Positions 43,927 through 53,041 of a DNA stretch of 64,000 nt are shown here, in pieces (the first letter of the stretch is position 1; every line of letters starts with the position of its first letter). The notes under the pieces are model-generated. The model saw only the letters and a program-made list of their open reading frames with translations, did not search any database and was not told the origin of the DNA. Location of the stretch: the NCBI RefSeq assembly GCF_014897585.1, contig NZ_JABUXW010000003.1, positions 62,001 to 126,000 of the forward strand, written 5' to 3'. Both the position numbers and the translations under genes were made by a program. This DNA is from Brachybacterium tyrofermentans (GTDB lineage: Bacteria > Actinomycetota > Actinomycetes > Actinomycetales > Dermabacteraceae).

Positions 43927-44589
43927 ATGTCGTCGGGAAAGGTGGCCAGCTGGGCCCATGGTGAGGAGTTCGTCGACGAGTCGATCCTCTTCGCCGACGA
44001 CGGCGTCCTCGCCCGTGCCAGGGAGCGGGGCAACGAGCTCGGAGCGACTCCGGTGCTGCCCGGGGCGGGCGCCCTGATGCGCGTGCTCGCCGCGGCCGTG
44101 CAGGCGAAGGCGGCCGTCGAGATCGGCACCGGAAGCGGCGTCGGCTCCCTCTATCTGCTCTCCGGGATGCACCCGGACGGTGTGCTGACCACGATCGACC
44201 CCGAGGTCGAGAACCAGCGAGCCGCGCGGCAGTCGTTCACCGAGGCGAAGATCCGTTCGCCGCGGGTGCGCACGATCGCGGGCAACCCGCGAGATGTCGT
44301 CGGCCGCCTCACCGATCACGCCTATGACCTGGTGAGCTTCCCGGCACAGGCCCCGCATGCGGTGGATCTGCTCGCCCATGCCCGACGCCTGCTGCGCCCG
44401 GGCGGCGTGCTGGTGATCCCGCATGCGCTCTTCCACGACCGGGTCGCGGATCCGGCCTCCCGCGACGCGGATACCCGCTCAGTGCGCGCCCTGCTCAGGG
44501 CCGTCGCCGAGTCCGAGGACCTGGTGCCTGCCCTCACGGGCAGCGGCGACGGCGTGCTCGCCGCGGTCCTGCGCCCCGTCTCGCCCTGA
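43927..44589 (+). CDS. SAM-dependent O-methyltransferase (family 3)
   Basis: This 220-residue class I methyltransferase has the SAM loop AVEIGTGSGVGSLYLLSG (about 62-80), the acidic TTIDPE, and YDLVSFPAQ in place of the usual DxxFxDA. The late motif LLRPGGVLVIPHAL is standard. It matches the catechol-O-methyltransferase-like proteins found beside sigE in mycobacteria, but no sigma or anti-sigma gene lies here. GGAAAGGA precedes the ATG. Substrate is unknown. Confidence 0.88.
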   Translation: MSSGKVASWAHGEEFVDESILFADDGVLARARERGNELGATPVLPGAGALMRVLAAAVQAKAAVEIGTGSGVGSLYLLSGMHPDGVLTTIDPEVENQRAARQSFTEAKIRSPRVRTIAGNPRDVVGRLTDHAYDLVSFPAQAPHAVDLLAHARRLLRPGGVLVIPHALFHDRVADPASRDADTRSVRALLRAVAESEDLVPALTGSGDGVLAAVLRPVSP

Positions 44590-44625
44590 GCGGACCGGGT
44601 CGGCCGCGGCACGACCCTCCGAGAC

Positions 44626-44664
44626 GTCGACAGCCCCGCACCTGGTAGGTGCGGGGCTGTCGAC
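44626..44664. terminator. Bidirectional terminator, 18-bp perfect hairpin
   Basis: Arms at 44626-44643 and 44647-44664 are perfectly complementary over 18 bp with a GGT loop. The site lies between the convergent methyltransferase and DUF3117 genes, so it can end both transcripts. No U-run is present. Confidence 0.85.
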
Positions 44665-44682
44665 GGCGGCCTGGCCCGGCTG

Positions 44683-44853
44683 TCAGGACGGGATGACGCC
44701 CTGCAGGGCGTCACGAAGCTCCACGGCTTCCGACGCGGCGATCTCGACGACCAGACGGCCGCCTCCCTCGAGCGGAACCCGCATGATGATGCTGCGTCCC
44801 TCTTCCACGACCTCGAGCGGACCGTCCCCGGTGCGCGGCTTCATAGCAGCCAT
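44683..44853 (-). CDS. DUF3117 small protein
   Basis: This 56-residue protein starts MAAMKPRTGDGPLEV and contains RVPLEGGGRLVVEI, the conserved DUF3117 sequence found in nearly all actinobacteria. AAGGAGG lies 6 nt before the ATG, a strong SD. It is a soluble alpha/beta protein of unknown function. It ends 19 nt from the shared 18-bp hairpin. Confidence 0.93.
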   Translation of the reverse strand: MAAMKPRTGDGPLEVVEEGRSIIMRVPLEGGGRLVVEIAASEAVELRDALQGVIPS

Positions 44854-44931
44854 GGCGTGCCTCCTTGATGGTGTCGCTGCCCAGAGTGGCTCCCCCGGAC
44901 GGGGCCTCCGGCAGCGCGCGTACGGTGGCTA

Positions 44932-45093
44932 TTATCTCAGGTTCTTCGACCGGATCGGGCGCCTTGCCCGCCGATGCCCCCGAGGAGCCTCGATTCCGGA
45001 TCCGATCCGGCCCGTCGCGAGCAGCACCATGAGCACGGCGACCACCGCTGCGACCAGCAGGAGCAGCAGCACGATGGGGGTGGCTGCGCTCAT
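44932..45093 (-). CDS. Small single-helix membrane protein
   Basis: This 53-residue protein has one membrane helix (about 6-29, IVLLLLLVAAVVAVLMVLLATG) and a strongly basic C-terminal tail (RRARRPIRSKNLR). Its ATG overlaps the LOG gene stop as ATGA, which argues that it is really translated. In mycobacteria a DivIVA-domain protein occupies a similar place; this one may be a short version of it, but no homology can be shown from this length. Confidence 0.65.
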   Translation of the reverse strand: MSAATPIVLLLLLVAAVVAVLMVLLATGRIGSGIEAPRGHRRARRPIRSKNLR

Positions 45094-45827
45094 CTCCGTG
45101 CCGACTCGCGCAGCACGTCGAGGGCTTCCTGCGCGGTGTCCACCACGCGCAGCAGGTCGATGTCTCCCGGGTTGATCGTGCCCCCGTCGAGAACGGCGCT
45201 GGTCAGCCAGTCCAGCAGGCCCTGCCAGTAGGCGCGGCCCACGAGCACCACGGGGAACATGTCGATCTTGTGGGTCTGCATGAGGCACAGGGCCTCGAAC
45301 AGCTCGTCGAAGGTGCCGAAGCCGCCGGGCATCACCACGAAGCCGCTGGAGTACTTCACGAACATCGTCTTGCGGGCGAAGAAGTACCGGAAGTCGACAC
45401 CGAGGTCGACATACTCGTTCATCCCCTGTTCATGGGGCAGCTCGATCCCGAGGCCCACGGAGATACCACCCGCTTCCTGGGCGCCGCGGTTCCCGGCCTC
45501 CATGATGCCGGGGCCGCCGCCGGTGATGACGGCATAGCCGAGGTCCACGATGCCCTGGGCGATCTCGCGGGCGCACTGGTAGGACGGGTCGTCCTCACGC
45601 AGGCGCGCGGACCCGAAGATCGAGATGGCCGGCCCCAGCTCGGCCAGCGCCCCGAAGCCCTCCACGAACTCCGACTGGATGCGCATCACCCGCCACGGGT
45701 CCGAATGCACCCAGTCACCGGGCGCGTTCTCCTCCAGCAGCCGCTGGTCCGTGGTGCGGGCGGGGCGCTGCGTGCCGCGCAGGGTCACCGGCCCTTTGCG
45801 ATGCCGTTCTCGTTCCTCGGGAGTCAT
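45090..45827 (-). CDS. LOG-family cytokinin-riboside phosphoribohydrolase
   Basis: This 245-residue Rossmann protein has GGGPGIMEAGNRG and PGGFGTFDELFEAL, the nucleotide-phosphoribohydrolase signature of LOG/TIGR00730 proteins, which release a base from a nucleoside 5'-monophosphate. In mycobacteria Rv1205 makes cytokinins and is cleared by the proteasome. TACGCT at 45834-45839 lies 6 nt before the ATG at 45827, predicting a leaderless mRNA. The stop overlaps the small membrane protein gene. Confidence 0.9.
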   Translation of the reverse strand: MTPEERERHRKGPVTLRGTQRPARTTDQRLLEENAPGDWVHSDPWRVMRIQSEFVEGFGALAELGPAISIFGSARLREDDPSYQCAREIAQGIVDLGYAVITGGGPGIMEAGNRGAQEAGGISVGLGIELPHEQGMNEYVDLGVDFRYFFARKTMFVKYSSGFVVMPGGFGTFDELFEALCLMQTHKIDMFPVVLVGRAYWQGLLDWLTSAVLDGGTINPGDIDLLRVVDTAQEALDVLRESARR

Positions 45828-45867
45828 GGGCCGAGCGTAACCGTGCGGCCGCCCCCGCGGCGCCCGC

Positions 45868-46977
45868 TCACCGAGCGGACACGCCCAGCCAGCGGCGCAG
45901 CGCGGCGAGCGCCACCCGGAGATCCTCGAGCGGCACGTGCTCGTCATCGGTGTGGGCGAGCAGCGGGTCGCCGGGCCCGAAGTTCACCGCCGGGGTGCCG
46001 AGCGCCGAGAAGCGGGCCACGTCGGTCCAGCCCTGCTTGGCGGAGACCGGCACATCGCCGAGGGCGGCGAGGAAGTCGCGGGCCGCGTCATCGCCGAGGC
46101 CGGGCAGGGCGCCGGCAGCGGAGTCGGTGACCACGATGTCGAGGTCGAGACCGGAGAGCACCTCGCGCACATGCGCCTCGGCCTGCTCCGGGGAGGTGTC
46201 CGGGGCGAAGCGGTAGTTCAGGGTCATGCTCGCGAGGTCGGGGATGACGTTGCCGGCGATGCCGCCGGAGATCGCGACGGCGTTGAGGCATTCGCGGTAC
46301 TCGAGGCCGTCGATCACGGCGCGACGGGCCTCGTAGGCCGCGAGTCGCTCGAGCACGGGGGCGAGGTGGTGGATCGCGTTGTCCCCCACCCAGTCCCGCG
46401 CCGAATGCGCGGCGATGCCGCGGGCGGTGACCTCGAGCTTCATGGTGCCCTTGCAGCCGCCCTCGACGCCCGCCGAGGTGGGCTCGCCGAGGATCGCGAA
46501 GTCCGCCTCGAGGTAGTCGGGATGCTCGGCGGCGATGCGGGTCAAGGAGTTGTCCGCCGCTGCGACCTCTTCGTGGTCGTAGAAGATCCAGGTGAGGTCC
46601 ACCGGTGCGGCGTCGGCCTCGACGGCGAGCTGGAGGAACACCGCATCGCCGCCCTTCATGTCGCAGGTCCCGCGCCCCACGAGCTCGTCACGGCCGTCGC
46701 GGGTGCGGCGGGAGGAGGGCAGGTTGTCGGCGACCGGCACGGTGTCCAGGTGGCCTGCCAGCAGCACGCGGCGCTCCAGGCCGCGCCGGGTGCGGGCGAT
46801 GACGGTGTCGCCGTCGCGGATCACCTCGAGGTGCTCGGCGTGCTCGCGCAGCGCGGCCTCGACGGCGTCGGCGAGCGGCTTCTCGTTCCCGGAGACGGAT
46901 TCGATGTCGACGATCGCGGCGGTGAGCTCGACGATGTCGGCGTGGGGGTCCAGGGCAGGGGCGACGCTGTTGTGCAT
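45868..46977 (-). CDS. dapE: Succinyl-diaminopimelate desuccinylase
   Basis: DapE removes succinate from N-succinyl-LL-diaminopimelate in lysine and peptidoglycan synthesis. The 369-residue M20 enzyme has zinc and catalytic residues in AGHLDTVPV, GRGTCDMKGG, FYDHEEV and the late TDDEHVPLEDL. The dimerisation domain lies around 175-285. A CACAAT at about 6 nt before the ATG may be a weak -10 for a leaderless mRNA. dapD and dapC lie 5 and 10 kb away in the same window. Confidence 0.92.
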   Translation of the reverse strand: MHNSVAPALDPHADIVELTAAIVDIESVSGNEKPLADAVEAALREHAEHLEVIRDGDTVIARTRRGLERRVLLAGHLDTVPVADNLPSSRRTRDGRDELVGRGTCDMKGGDAVFLQLAVEADAAPVDLTWIFYDHEEVAAADNSLTRIAAEHPDYLEADFAILGEPTSAGVEGGCKGTMKLEVTARGIAAHSARDWVGDNAIHHLAPVLERLAAYEARRAVIDGLEYRECLNAVAISGGIAGNVIPDLASMTLNYRFAPDTSPEQAEAHVREVLSGLDLDIVVTDSAAGALPGLGDDAARDFLAALGDVPVSAKQGWTDVARFSALGTPAVNFGPGDPLLAHTDDEHVPLEDLRVALAALRRWLGVSAR

Positions 46978-47035
46978 GCGGCCATTGTGCCCCTCCGGTC
47001 GGGGGCTGCGAGCGAGGCTGCAGCGCGCGCGGGGG

Positions 47036-48796
47036 TCAGTCCGCGCTCAGCGCACCACCGGCGCGGGCGAGCCGCAGGGCGACTGCCTCGGCATGGCGCA
47101 GGAGCTGGGCGGACGTGCCCGGCTCCGCACTGATCGCCGAGCCGGGCTGCGCGGTGCTCACCGGCACGCCCACCAGCAGCCGGCGCTCGTAGACCGTGTC
47201 GTCGAGGCCGACGGGCGCGTACAGGCCGTCCACCGCGATCGAGCCGGTGAGCATCCGGCGCCGGCTGCCGCGGGAGGCCCAGGAATCCTTCTGGACCTCG
47301 CCGCGCTCGCGCCAGGCACCGAGCAGCGGGCTGCGATAGGCGGGAAGGTCCACCGGAGGCAGATGGGCCTCGAGCACGCCGTCGCACAGCGTGGTCGTCC
47401 CGTCGGCCGCACGCACCGCGAAGCGCCCTGCCTCCTCATCGATGTCCAGGTGCATCCGTGGGCCGGCGAAGCGGAGCAGACCGGCCTCCTCCAGGGCGAG
47501 CACCTGGCGGGCGCGCAGCACCGGAGGCCCCGAGGCCCAGGAGGCGAAGGCATTGCGCAGGTGCTTGTCGATGTCGCCGCGCACCGATTCGGTGGTGTAG
47601 GCACCGAGATCGACCAGGCGGTTGACCTGGACGCGCAGGGCGATCAGCACGCGGTACACGAGCAGCCAGGCAGGGTCCGGCCCCGTTGCGTCGTCCAGGG
47701 CCCGTCGCAGCACGTCGCGCGTGTGCCGATGGGGGTCGGCGCTGTCCCCGCCGCGCCGCCCGAAGGGGAACAGCAGGTGCAGCAGGGCCTCGTCGGTGGC
47801 GAGCTCGCTGTGCCCGGCCCCCTCCAGCGCGCGCCGCAGCTCAGCGAGCATGAGCGGCATGACGTCCCGTTCGTGGTCCACGCCGGCGGAGCGCACCGCG
47901 ATCTCGAGCACCCGCTCCCCGGTGAGGATCTGCGGCGTGTAGGGCTCGGGCACCTCCGCGCCGAGGTCGGGCTTGGGCCGGTAGACCATGCCGGAGCGCG
48001 AGCCGACGATCAGCACCGGCTCCTGCCCGCCCGGGAGATACCGCAGGCCCGACGGGGCCCCCTCGTCGGGGACGAACCTGCCGCCGGCGACGCTGGTGAG
48101 CATGCCGACCGCGTCGTAGAAGTTCAGCCCCATCCCCTGCACGGCGACCCGCTCCCTGCCGAGCAGGGCGGCGTAGTCCACGTCCAGCGGGTTCGCGGGC
48201 GCGAGGTGCACCAGGCCATGGCGCTCGGCGGCGTCGGCCAGCTGCTGGGAGCGGGGGCCGAGCGCGGTGGGCAGGTGCCCCAGGGCGAGCGCGACGGCGT
48301 CGGCGCGCAGCACGCGCCCGTCGTCCAGCCGCACCCGCTGGATTCCGTCGGCCAGCCCGGTGACGTCGACGGCCTCGGCTGCGTGCTGCACGATCCGCAG
48401 GCGAGCGGGGTCGGCGTCGGCCTCGGCGGTGGCCAGCACGTGGGCGAGATAGCGCCCGTGGGCCGCACGGGAGGCGAAGTCGCTCGGGGCGAGGCCCTCC
48501 GCGGCGAGGTGGTCGGCCAGGGTCTCGTGGCGCGAGGAGGGCACCAGGGGGTGGCAGGAGGCGTCGGGGTACATCGTGGTCTGGCAGGTGGTGGTGTTCA
48601 TCAGCAGCACGTCGGGCTGGTCGTGCCGCCAGACGGCCCCGCCGCGGCCGACGTACGGATCGATGAGGTGCACGGTGAGCCCGCCGTGCCACTCGTCTCG
48701 GTGCGACGCCGCGACCAGCCGTTCGATGATCGCTGTCCCCCGGGGGCCGGCACCGATCACGGCGACGGTGCGGGCGAGGTCGGTGGCGGCGGTCAT
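47036..48796 (-). CDS. FAD/NAD(P)-binding protein (NAD_binding_9 type)
   Basis: This 586-residue protein starts with a Rossmann motif TVAVIGAGPRGTAIIERL (about 9-26) and contains VLLMNTTTCQTTMYPD and VAVQGMGLNFYDAVGML, typical of pfam13454 FAD-NAD(P)-binding proteins related to N-hydroxylating or ornithine-monooxygenase-like enzymes. Its reaction is unknown. The region around 300-420 has no assignable motif. The start at 48796 is supported by CATACT 6 nt upstream and by the Rossmann fold beginning nine residues later. It is divergent from the membrane protein gene at 48859. Confidence 0.8.
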   Translation of the reverse strand: MTAATDLARTVAVIGAGPRGTAIIERLVAASHRDEWHGGLTVHLIDPYVGRGGAVWRHDQPDVLLMNTTTCQTTMYPDASCHPLVPSSRHETLADHLAAEGLAPSDFASRAAHGRYLAHVLATAEADADPARLRIVQHAAEAVDVTGLADGIQRVRLDDGRVLRADAVALALGHLPTALGPRSQQLADAAERHGLVHLAPANPLDVDYAALLGRERVAVQGMGLNFYDAVGMLTSVAGGRFVPDEGAPSGLRYLPGGQEPVLIVGSRSGMVYRPKPDLGAEVPEPYTPQILTGERVLEIAVRSAGVDHERDVMPLMLAELRRALEGAGHSELATDEALLHLLFPFGRRGGDSADPHRHTRDVLRRALDDATGPDPAWLLVYRVLIALRVQVNRLVDLGAYTTESVRGDIDKHLRNAFASWASGPPVLRARQVLALEEAGLLRFAGPRMHLDIDEEAGRFAVRAADGTTTLCDGVLEAHLPPVDLPAYRSPLLGAWRERGEVQKDSWASRGSRRRMLTGSIAVDGLYAPVGLDDTVYERRLLVGVPVSTAQPGSAISAEPGTSAQLLRHAEAVALRLARAGGALSAD

Positions 48797-48858
48797 CGCA
48801 CCAGTATGGCGCGAGCAGATCCGCTCCTGGACGGTCCCGGTCTGGGAGCATATGTGGC

Positions 48859-49815
48859 ATGACGAACATCCCGCAGCCACCGCCGAGACACCTCCAGCAC
48901 GGTGCTCCTGCCGTGTCCGGCGGCCCGTTCGGCGGGAAGCACGCCGCACGGATCCGGGCAATCGCGAGCTCGAGCCAGCTGCCCACAGAACGTGCCCGGG
49001 CGGACGCGATCGTGATGACCGCGTGGCTGACCGCCGGGCAGCGCGCCCAGTACGCCCCCTCGCTGCGCGCCGCAGGGCACGGCGAGGACTTCGTGGAGCA
49101 TCTTGCCGATGAACGGCGGGTGGTGCTCGAGGAGGGCCCCGATCCGCAGGACGACGAGCTGGACTCGGCGAGCCGGGCGGAGCGCTCCGCCCGTCAGCTC
49201 CCCCTGCGGATCCTCGAGACGCTCCTGGTGCTGGGCGCTCTGGCCTGCTTCACGGTCGCGGCCCTGCGCACCGAGTACGGCGCCGGGATGAGCCGCGACG
49301 CCCTCCCGGACGGCATCGTCCCGCTCCTGGTGGGCACCGTGCTGTGCCTGATCGCGGGGGCCGTGGTGGGCGCGGTCGCGACTCGTCGGCGCGATCACCA
49401 GCTGCTGGACTGGGCGGTCTCCCGGCCCGGCCAGCTGGGTCGGGGCCTCCCGCTGCGTCGCCCGCTGCAGGGCGGTTCCGTGGGGCCCGCCCTGCTGCGA
49501 GGGGTGGGCCCAGCCGTGCTGGTCGCCGCCGGGGTGATCGCGATCTGTGTGGGCGCCGCCATCTTGCTGATCACGCTGCTCAGCGACGCCGACTCCGAGG
49601 CCACCACGCTGGCCCTGTGGCTGCTGGGCGGCGGCGTGCTCGCTCTGCTCCTGGCCGTGATCGCGGTGCAGCTTCGCGGCCGACGCCTCGAGCAGATCGT
49701 GCGCCGGGCCCGCGCCGCGGAATGGTTCGGCGCGCAGGGCGCGGAACGGTTCGGCGCCCAGGCCGCAGAGCAGAACCCGGATCTCCTCGAGGACACGGGC
49801 CTCGGCGAGTCCTGA
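48859..49815 (+). CDS. Membrane protein of unknown function
   Basis: This 318-residue protein has an N-terminal soluble region (1-110), then four predicted membrane helices near 118-135, 150-170, 215-240 and 248-268, and a soluble C-terminus. The tail carries a duplicated WFGAQGAERFGAQAAEQ-like segment. No family is recognised. It is divergent from the FAD protein gene by 62 bp and converges on the MFS exporter gene. Confidence 0.75.
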   Translation: MTNIPQPPPRHLQHGAPAVSGGPFGGKHAARIRAIASSSQLPTERARADAIVMTAWLTAGQRAQYAPSLRAAGHGEDFVEHLADERRVVLEEGPDPQDDELDSASRAERSARQLPLRILETLLVLGALACFTVAALRTEYGAGMSRDALPDGIVPLLVGTVLCLIAGAVVGAVATRRRDHQLLDWAVSRPGQLGRGLPLRRPLQGGSVGPALLRGVGPAVLVAAGVIAICVGAAILLITLLSDADSEATTLALWLLGGGVLALLLAVIAVQLRGRRLEQIVRRARAAEWFGAQGAERFGAQAAEQNPDLLEDTGLGES

Positions 49816-49861
49816 CCCGTCGGTCGCCCAGTGCTCTGTACGGCGCTGGCGCTGGCGCTGG

Positions 49862-51133
49862 TCAGTCCCCGGCGCTCAGCCCCTGCTCTCGGGCGTAGGA
49901 CTCCCAGCGCGAGGCGACCGGCACGCGGCGCAGGTCCTTCCCGCCCAGCACCACCAGGGCACCGAGCCCGATGATCACAGCGAAGAGGATCATCGTGGGT
50001 CGAGGACCGGTCAGCTCGAGTCCCCAGCCCGCGACCGCCGGGGCGAGCGGCATGAGCCCCATCGCGACCATCCCCATCAGCGCGCCGATCCGACCCTGCA
50101 TCGACACCGGGGTGATGTGCATGAAGAAGCCCTGGGCCGCGGCGTTCAGCGGGGCGAGGCCGATCCCCATCACCGCGTAGGCCGCACCGATCGCCAGCAG
50201 CCCCGGCGCGAACGGGACGAACACCCCGGCCACCGTCATCAGCAGGATGGGCGCGGTGACCAGCATCCCGGTGGACACCCGGTCCACCAGGCGCGGTGCG
50301 AGGAATGCGCCCAGCAGGATCGAGGCTGCGAACACCGTGTTCAACAGACCGACGCGCCCTGTCGGGACGCCGCTGGCGGTGAGGTGCAGCAGCACTGTCA
50401 GCAGCAGACCGTTCATGCCGAGGTTCACCAGGGTGGCCACTCCGAGCAGCTGGATGCGGACCCGCTGCGAGAGGGTCCAGGCCACGGCCTCTCGCAGATC
50501 ATCTCGGACCCGGGTGGGGGCGTGATCCTCTGCCCGCGGGAGGTAGCGGCCCCGCATCCTCCAGGTGGCGAGCACCGAGCCGAGGTTCCCAAGCAGCTGG
50601 GCGAGCGGCGGGAACACCACGGACAGGCCGACGAGGGCGCCGCCCACCGGGCCCGCGGCCATCTCGACCGCGGCGTCGCGCCCCTCGTTGACAGCGGCGG
50701 CGCGCGCCAGCTGCGCCGGCGGGACGATCTGCTTGAGCATCGCATCAGAGGCCGCACCCAGCAGCGCGGCGCGGAATCTGTCCAGGAACGCAATCACCGC
50801 GAGCACCGCGACGCTTCCCCAGCCCGCCACGAGCACCGCGACCAGGATCGCCTGCAGGAGCACCCCGGTCGAGCCGGCGAGGAGACGCAGCCGCCGCCGG
50901 CCGAATCGATCCGCGAGGAGGCCGCCGGGGATCAGCCCCGCCAGGCCGCCGATCCCCTGGATCATCCCGACCAGGCCCGTCGCCCCGAGCGAGCCGGTCA
51001 CCACGAGGGTGACCAGCGGGAAGGCGAAGGTGCCGATGCCCGTGCCCAGCTCGAGGCAGATGTCCCCGACCAGCCAGCGGCGGTACTCGGCATTGCGGCG
51101 CAAGGGCGGCGGAGCGGGTGCGGCGGTCGTCAT
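49862..51133 (-). CDS. MFS exporter (EntS-like)
   Basis: This 423-residue transporter has about twelve membrane helices and the loop 2-3 motif GLLADRFGRRRLRL, with an overall MFS_3 (enterobactin exporter-like) pattern. A TACTGT at 51141-51146 is 7 nt before the ATG and a TTGTGC -35 lies 17 bp further (51164-51169), so the message should be leaderless. The -35 lies under the first units of the TGCGCA array. Control by the divergent ArsR-type regulator is likely. Substrate is unknown; drugs or siderophores are plausible. Confidence 0.85.
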   Translation of the reverse strand: MTTAAPAPPPLRRNAEYRRWLVGDICLELGTGIGTFAFPLVTLVVTGSLGATGLVGMIQGIGGLAGLIPGGLLADRFGRRRLRLLAGSTGVLLQAILVAVLVAGWGSVAVLAVIAFLDRFRAALLGAASDAMLKQIVPPAQLARAAAVNEGRDAAVEMAAGPVGGALVGLSVVFPPLAQLLGNLGSVLATWRMRGRYLPRAEDHAPTRVRDDLREAVAWTLSQRVRIQLLGVATLVNLGMNGLLLTVLLHLTASGVPTGRVGLLNTVFAASILLGAFLAPRLVDRVSTGMLVTAPILLMTVAGVFVPFAPGLLAIGAAYAVMGIGLAPLNAAAQGFFMHITPVSMQGRIGALMGMVAMGLMPLAPAVAGWGLELTGPRPTMILFAVIIGLGALVVLGGKDLRRVPVASRWESYAREQGLSAGD

Positions 51134-51162
51134 GCCGAGAACAGTAGACCGACTTCGCCCCT

Positions 51163-51246
51163 TGCACAACAAATGGTGCGCACTGCTTCTTGCGCAGTCT
51201 CCCGTGCGCAGCAACCCCTGCGCATCACATGGTGCACGCTTCGCCG
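51163..51246. promoter_or_regulatory. Operator array of six 14-bp-phased TGCGCA-type sites
   Basis: TGCGCA occurs at 51177, 51191, 51205 and 51219, exactly 14 bp apart, and the flanking phase positions carry TGCACA (51163) and TGCACG (51233). The other eight bases of each unit vary. The array fills the divergent promoter region, covering the -35 of the MFS gene at one end and that of the ArsR-type gene at the other. It is best read as a cooperative binding site for the adjacent regulator. Confidence 0.7.
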
Positions 51247-51265
51247 AACTCCGTACACTCGGGTC

Positions 51266-51937
51266 ATGAGCTCCACCTCGGACGACGACGCGACCACTCC
51301 CCCGCGGCACGCCACGCAGGAGCAGCTGCGAGCGCTCGCCCACCCCCTGCGCCTGGACATCGTCGAGCGGGTGGGACGTCGCGGGACGGCCCGTGCGGCC
51401 GATGTCGCCGCCGACCTCTCGATCCCCGCGAACTCTGTGAGCTACCACCTGCGGATCCTCGCTCGCGGCGGCGTGATCGAGGAGGCCCCCGAGGCGGCCC
51501 GCGACCGCCGCGACCGGGTGTGGAAGCTGACCCAGAGCTCCTTCTCCTTCCGCAGCGGCAGGCACTCGACCAACGATCCGACCAGCATCGATGCCGAGTA
51601 TCTCGCTGCCTCGGGGGCGACCTCACTCGCGGCCTTCGATCGGATGCGCTCCGCCTGGGGTGCCGAGATCGCGCGGCAGAGGGCGGCCCCGGACCACGCG
51701 GACATCACCTCGCTCTACGCCTCGGACCTCCGCCTCTCGAGGGAGCAGGCACAGGAGCTGAACGCGCTCATCCAGGCCACGCTCTCGGACTACGACACGC
51801 TCAACCGTGACGAGCAGGGCGTCGAGATCCCGGGCGACCCCGATTCCACGCACGAGGCCTTCTCGTACCAGGTCCTCTGGGCTGCGGTCCCCCTCCGCAC
51901 GGCGCCCGGCGAGCACACCGCCGGGCACCACGACTGA
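51266..51937 (+). CDS. ArsR/HTH_20-type winged-helix regulator
   Basis: This 223-residue protein has an N-terminal winged helix, LRALAHPLRLDIVERV through ADLSIPANSVSYHLRILARGGVIEE (about 18-75), and a helical C-terminal domain without the cysteines of metal-sensing ArsR proteins. The C-terminal half is probably a ligand or dimerisation domain. TACACT at 51254-51259 lies 6 nt before the ATG, so it should be leaderless. It most likely represses the divergent exporter and itself through the 14-bp array. Confidence 0.85.
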   Translation: MSSTSDDDATTPPRHATQEQLRALAHPLRLDIVERVGRRGTARAADVAADLSIPANSVSYHLRILARGGVIEEAPEAARDRRDRVWKLTQSSFSFRSGRHSTNDPTSIDAEYLAASGATSLAAFDRMRSAWGAEIARQRAAPDHADITSLYASDLRLSREQAQELNALIQATLSDYDTLNRDEQGVEIPGDPDSTHEAFSYQVLWAAVPLRTAPGEHTAGHHD

Positions 51938-52011
51938 CCCGGAGCCGCACCAGGATGTGCTGTTCCCCGCTGGTCGCTGGGCAGGACGGGCATTCCCCAG
52001 CCCGTGCTTCG

Positions 52012-52017
52012 TAGACT
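52012..52017 (+). promoter_or_regulatory. -10 element of dapD
   Basis: TAGACT ends 6 nt before the dapD ATG, so transcription should start at or next to the A of the start codon. No SD lies upstream of this ATG. It is a clear example of the leaderless layout seen at about fifteen genes here. Confidence 0.65.
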
Positions 52018-52023
52018 GACCCC

Positions 52024-53022
52024 ATGACTACGACGACGCCCTCCCCCGCCACCCACGCCTGGGGCATCGGCCTCGCCACGCTCGCCGCGGACGGCTCCAC
52101 CCTGGAGACCTGGTACCCCGCCCCGCAGCTCGGCGAGGCCCCCGCCGCCCCGGAGTCCGAGCCGCTGCACGCACAGCTGGCCGCCGCCGCCCGCACCGAC
52201 GACGTGCGCGGCACCACCCAGGAGGTCGTGGTGCGCGCGCTCGAGCTCGCCGCCGCCCCGGAGGACACCTCCGACGCCTACCTGCGCCTGCACCTGCTCT
52301 CCCACCGTCTCGTGCAGCCCAACGCCCAGAATCTCGACGGACTCTTCGGGACGCTCACCAACGTCGTGTGGACCTCCGAGGGCCCCTGCGCCGTGGCCGG
52401 CTTCGAGGAGACCCGCCTGCGCCTGATCGCCGCCGGCCGCACCCCCACCGTGTTCGGCGTCGACAAGTTCCCGCGCATGGTCGACTATGTGCTGCCCACC
52501 GGGGTGCGCATCGGCGACGCGGACCGCGTGCGCCTGGGCGCCCACCTCGCCGAGGGCACCACCGTCATGCACGAGGGCTTCGTGAACTTCAACGCCGGCA
52601 CGCTGGGCACCTCGATGGTCGAGGGCCGCATCTCCCAGGGCGTCATCGTCGAGGACGGTTCCGACGTGGGCGGCGGCGCCTCCACCATGGGCACCCTCTC
52701 CGGCGGCGGCACCGAGCGTGTGCGCATCGGCAAGCGGGCCCTCGTGGGCGCTGAGGCCGGGATCGGCATCGCGCTCGGTGACGACAGCGTGGTCGAGGCC
52801 GGCCTGTACCTCACCGCCGGCACGAAGGTCGAGGTCGTCGGCGAGAAGACCCAGCAGAGCCAGCAGGGTGCCGGCGCCGACGAACCGCATGTCGTCAAGG
52901 CCCGCGAGCTCTCCGGGGTGCCGAACCTGCTGTTCCGTCGCAACTCCCTGACCGGCGCGGTCCAGGCGGTGGCCCGCGAGGGTCAGACCGTCGAGCTCAA
53001 CGCCGCCCTGCACGCGAACTGA
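52024..53022 (+). CDS. dapD: Tetrahydrodipicolinate N-succinyltransferase
   Basis: DapD uses succinyl-CoA to acylate tetrahydrodipicolinate in lysine/DAP synthesis. The 332-residue actinobacterial form has a left-handed beta-helix region (about 160-270) with [46 protein letters not shown] and [14 protein letters not shown]. The following [13 protein letters not shown] loop and FRRNS end are typical. The mRNA is predicted leaderless (TAGACT 6 nt upstream). The lysozyme-like gene follows after 19 nt and is probably in the same operon. Confidence 0.94.
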   Translation: MTTTTPSPATHAWGIGLATLAADGSTLETWYPAPQLGEAPAAPESEPLHAQLAAAARTDDVRGTTQEVVVRALELAAAPEDTSDAYLRLHLLSHRLVQPNAQNLDGLFGTLTNVVWTSEGPCAVAGFEETRLRLIAAGRTPTVFGVDKFPRMVDYVLPTGVRIGDADRVRLGAHLAEGTTVMHEGFVNFNAGTLGTSMVEGRISQGVIVEDGSDVGGGASTMGTLSGGGTERVRIGKRALVGAEAGIGIALGDDSVVEAGLYLTAGTKVEVVGEKTQQSQQGAGADEPHVVKARELSGVPNLLFRRNSLTGAVQAVAREGQTVELNAALHAN

Positions 53023-53041
53023 TCGCACGAGGGGGCACGAG

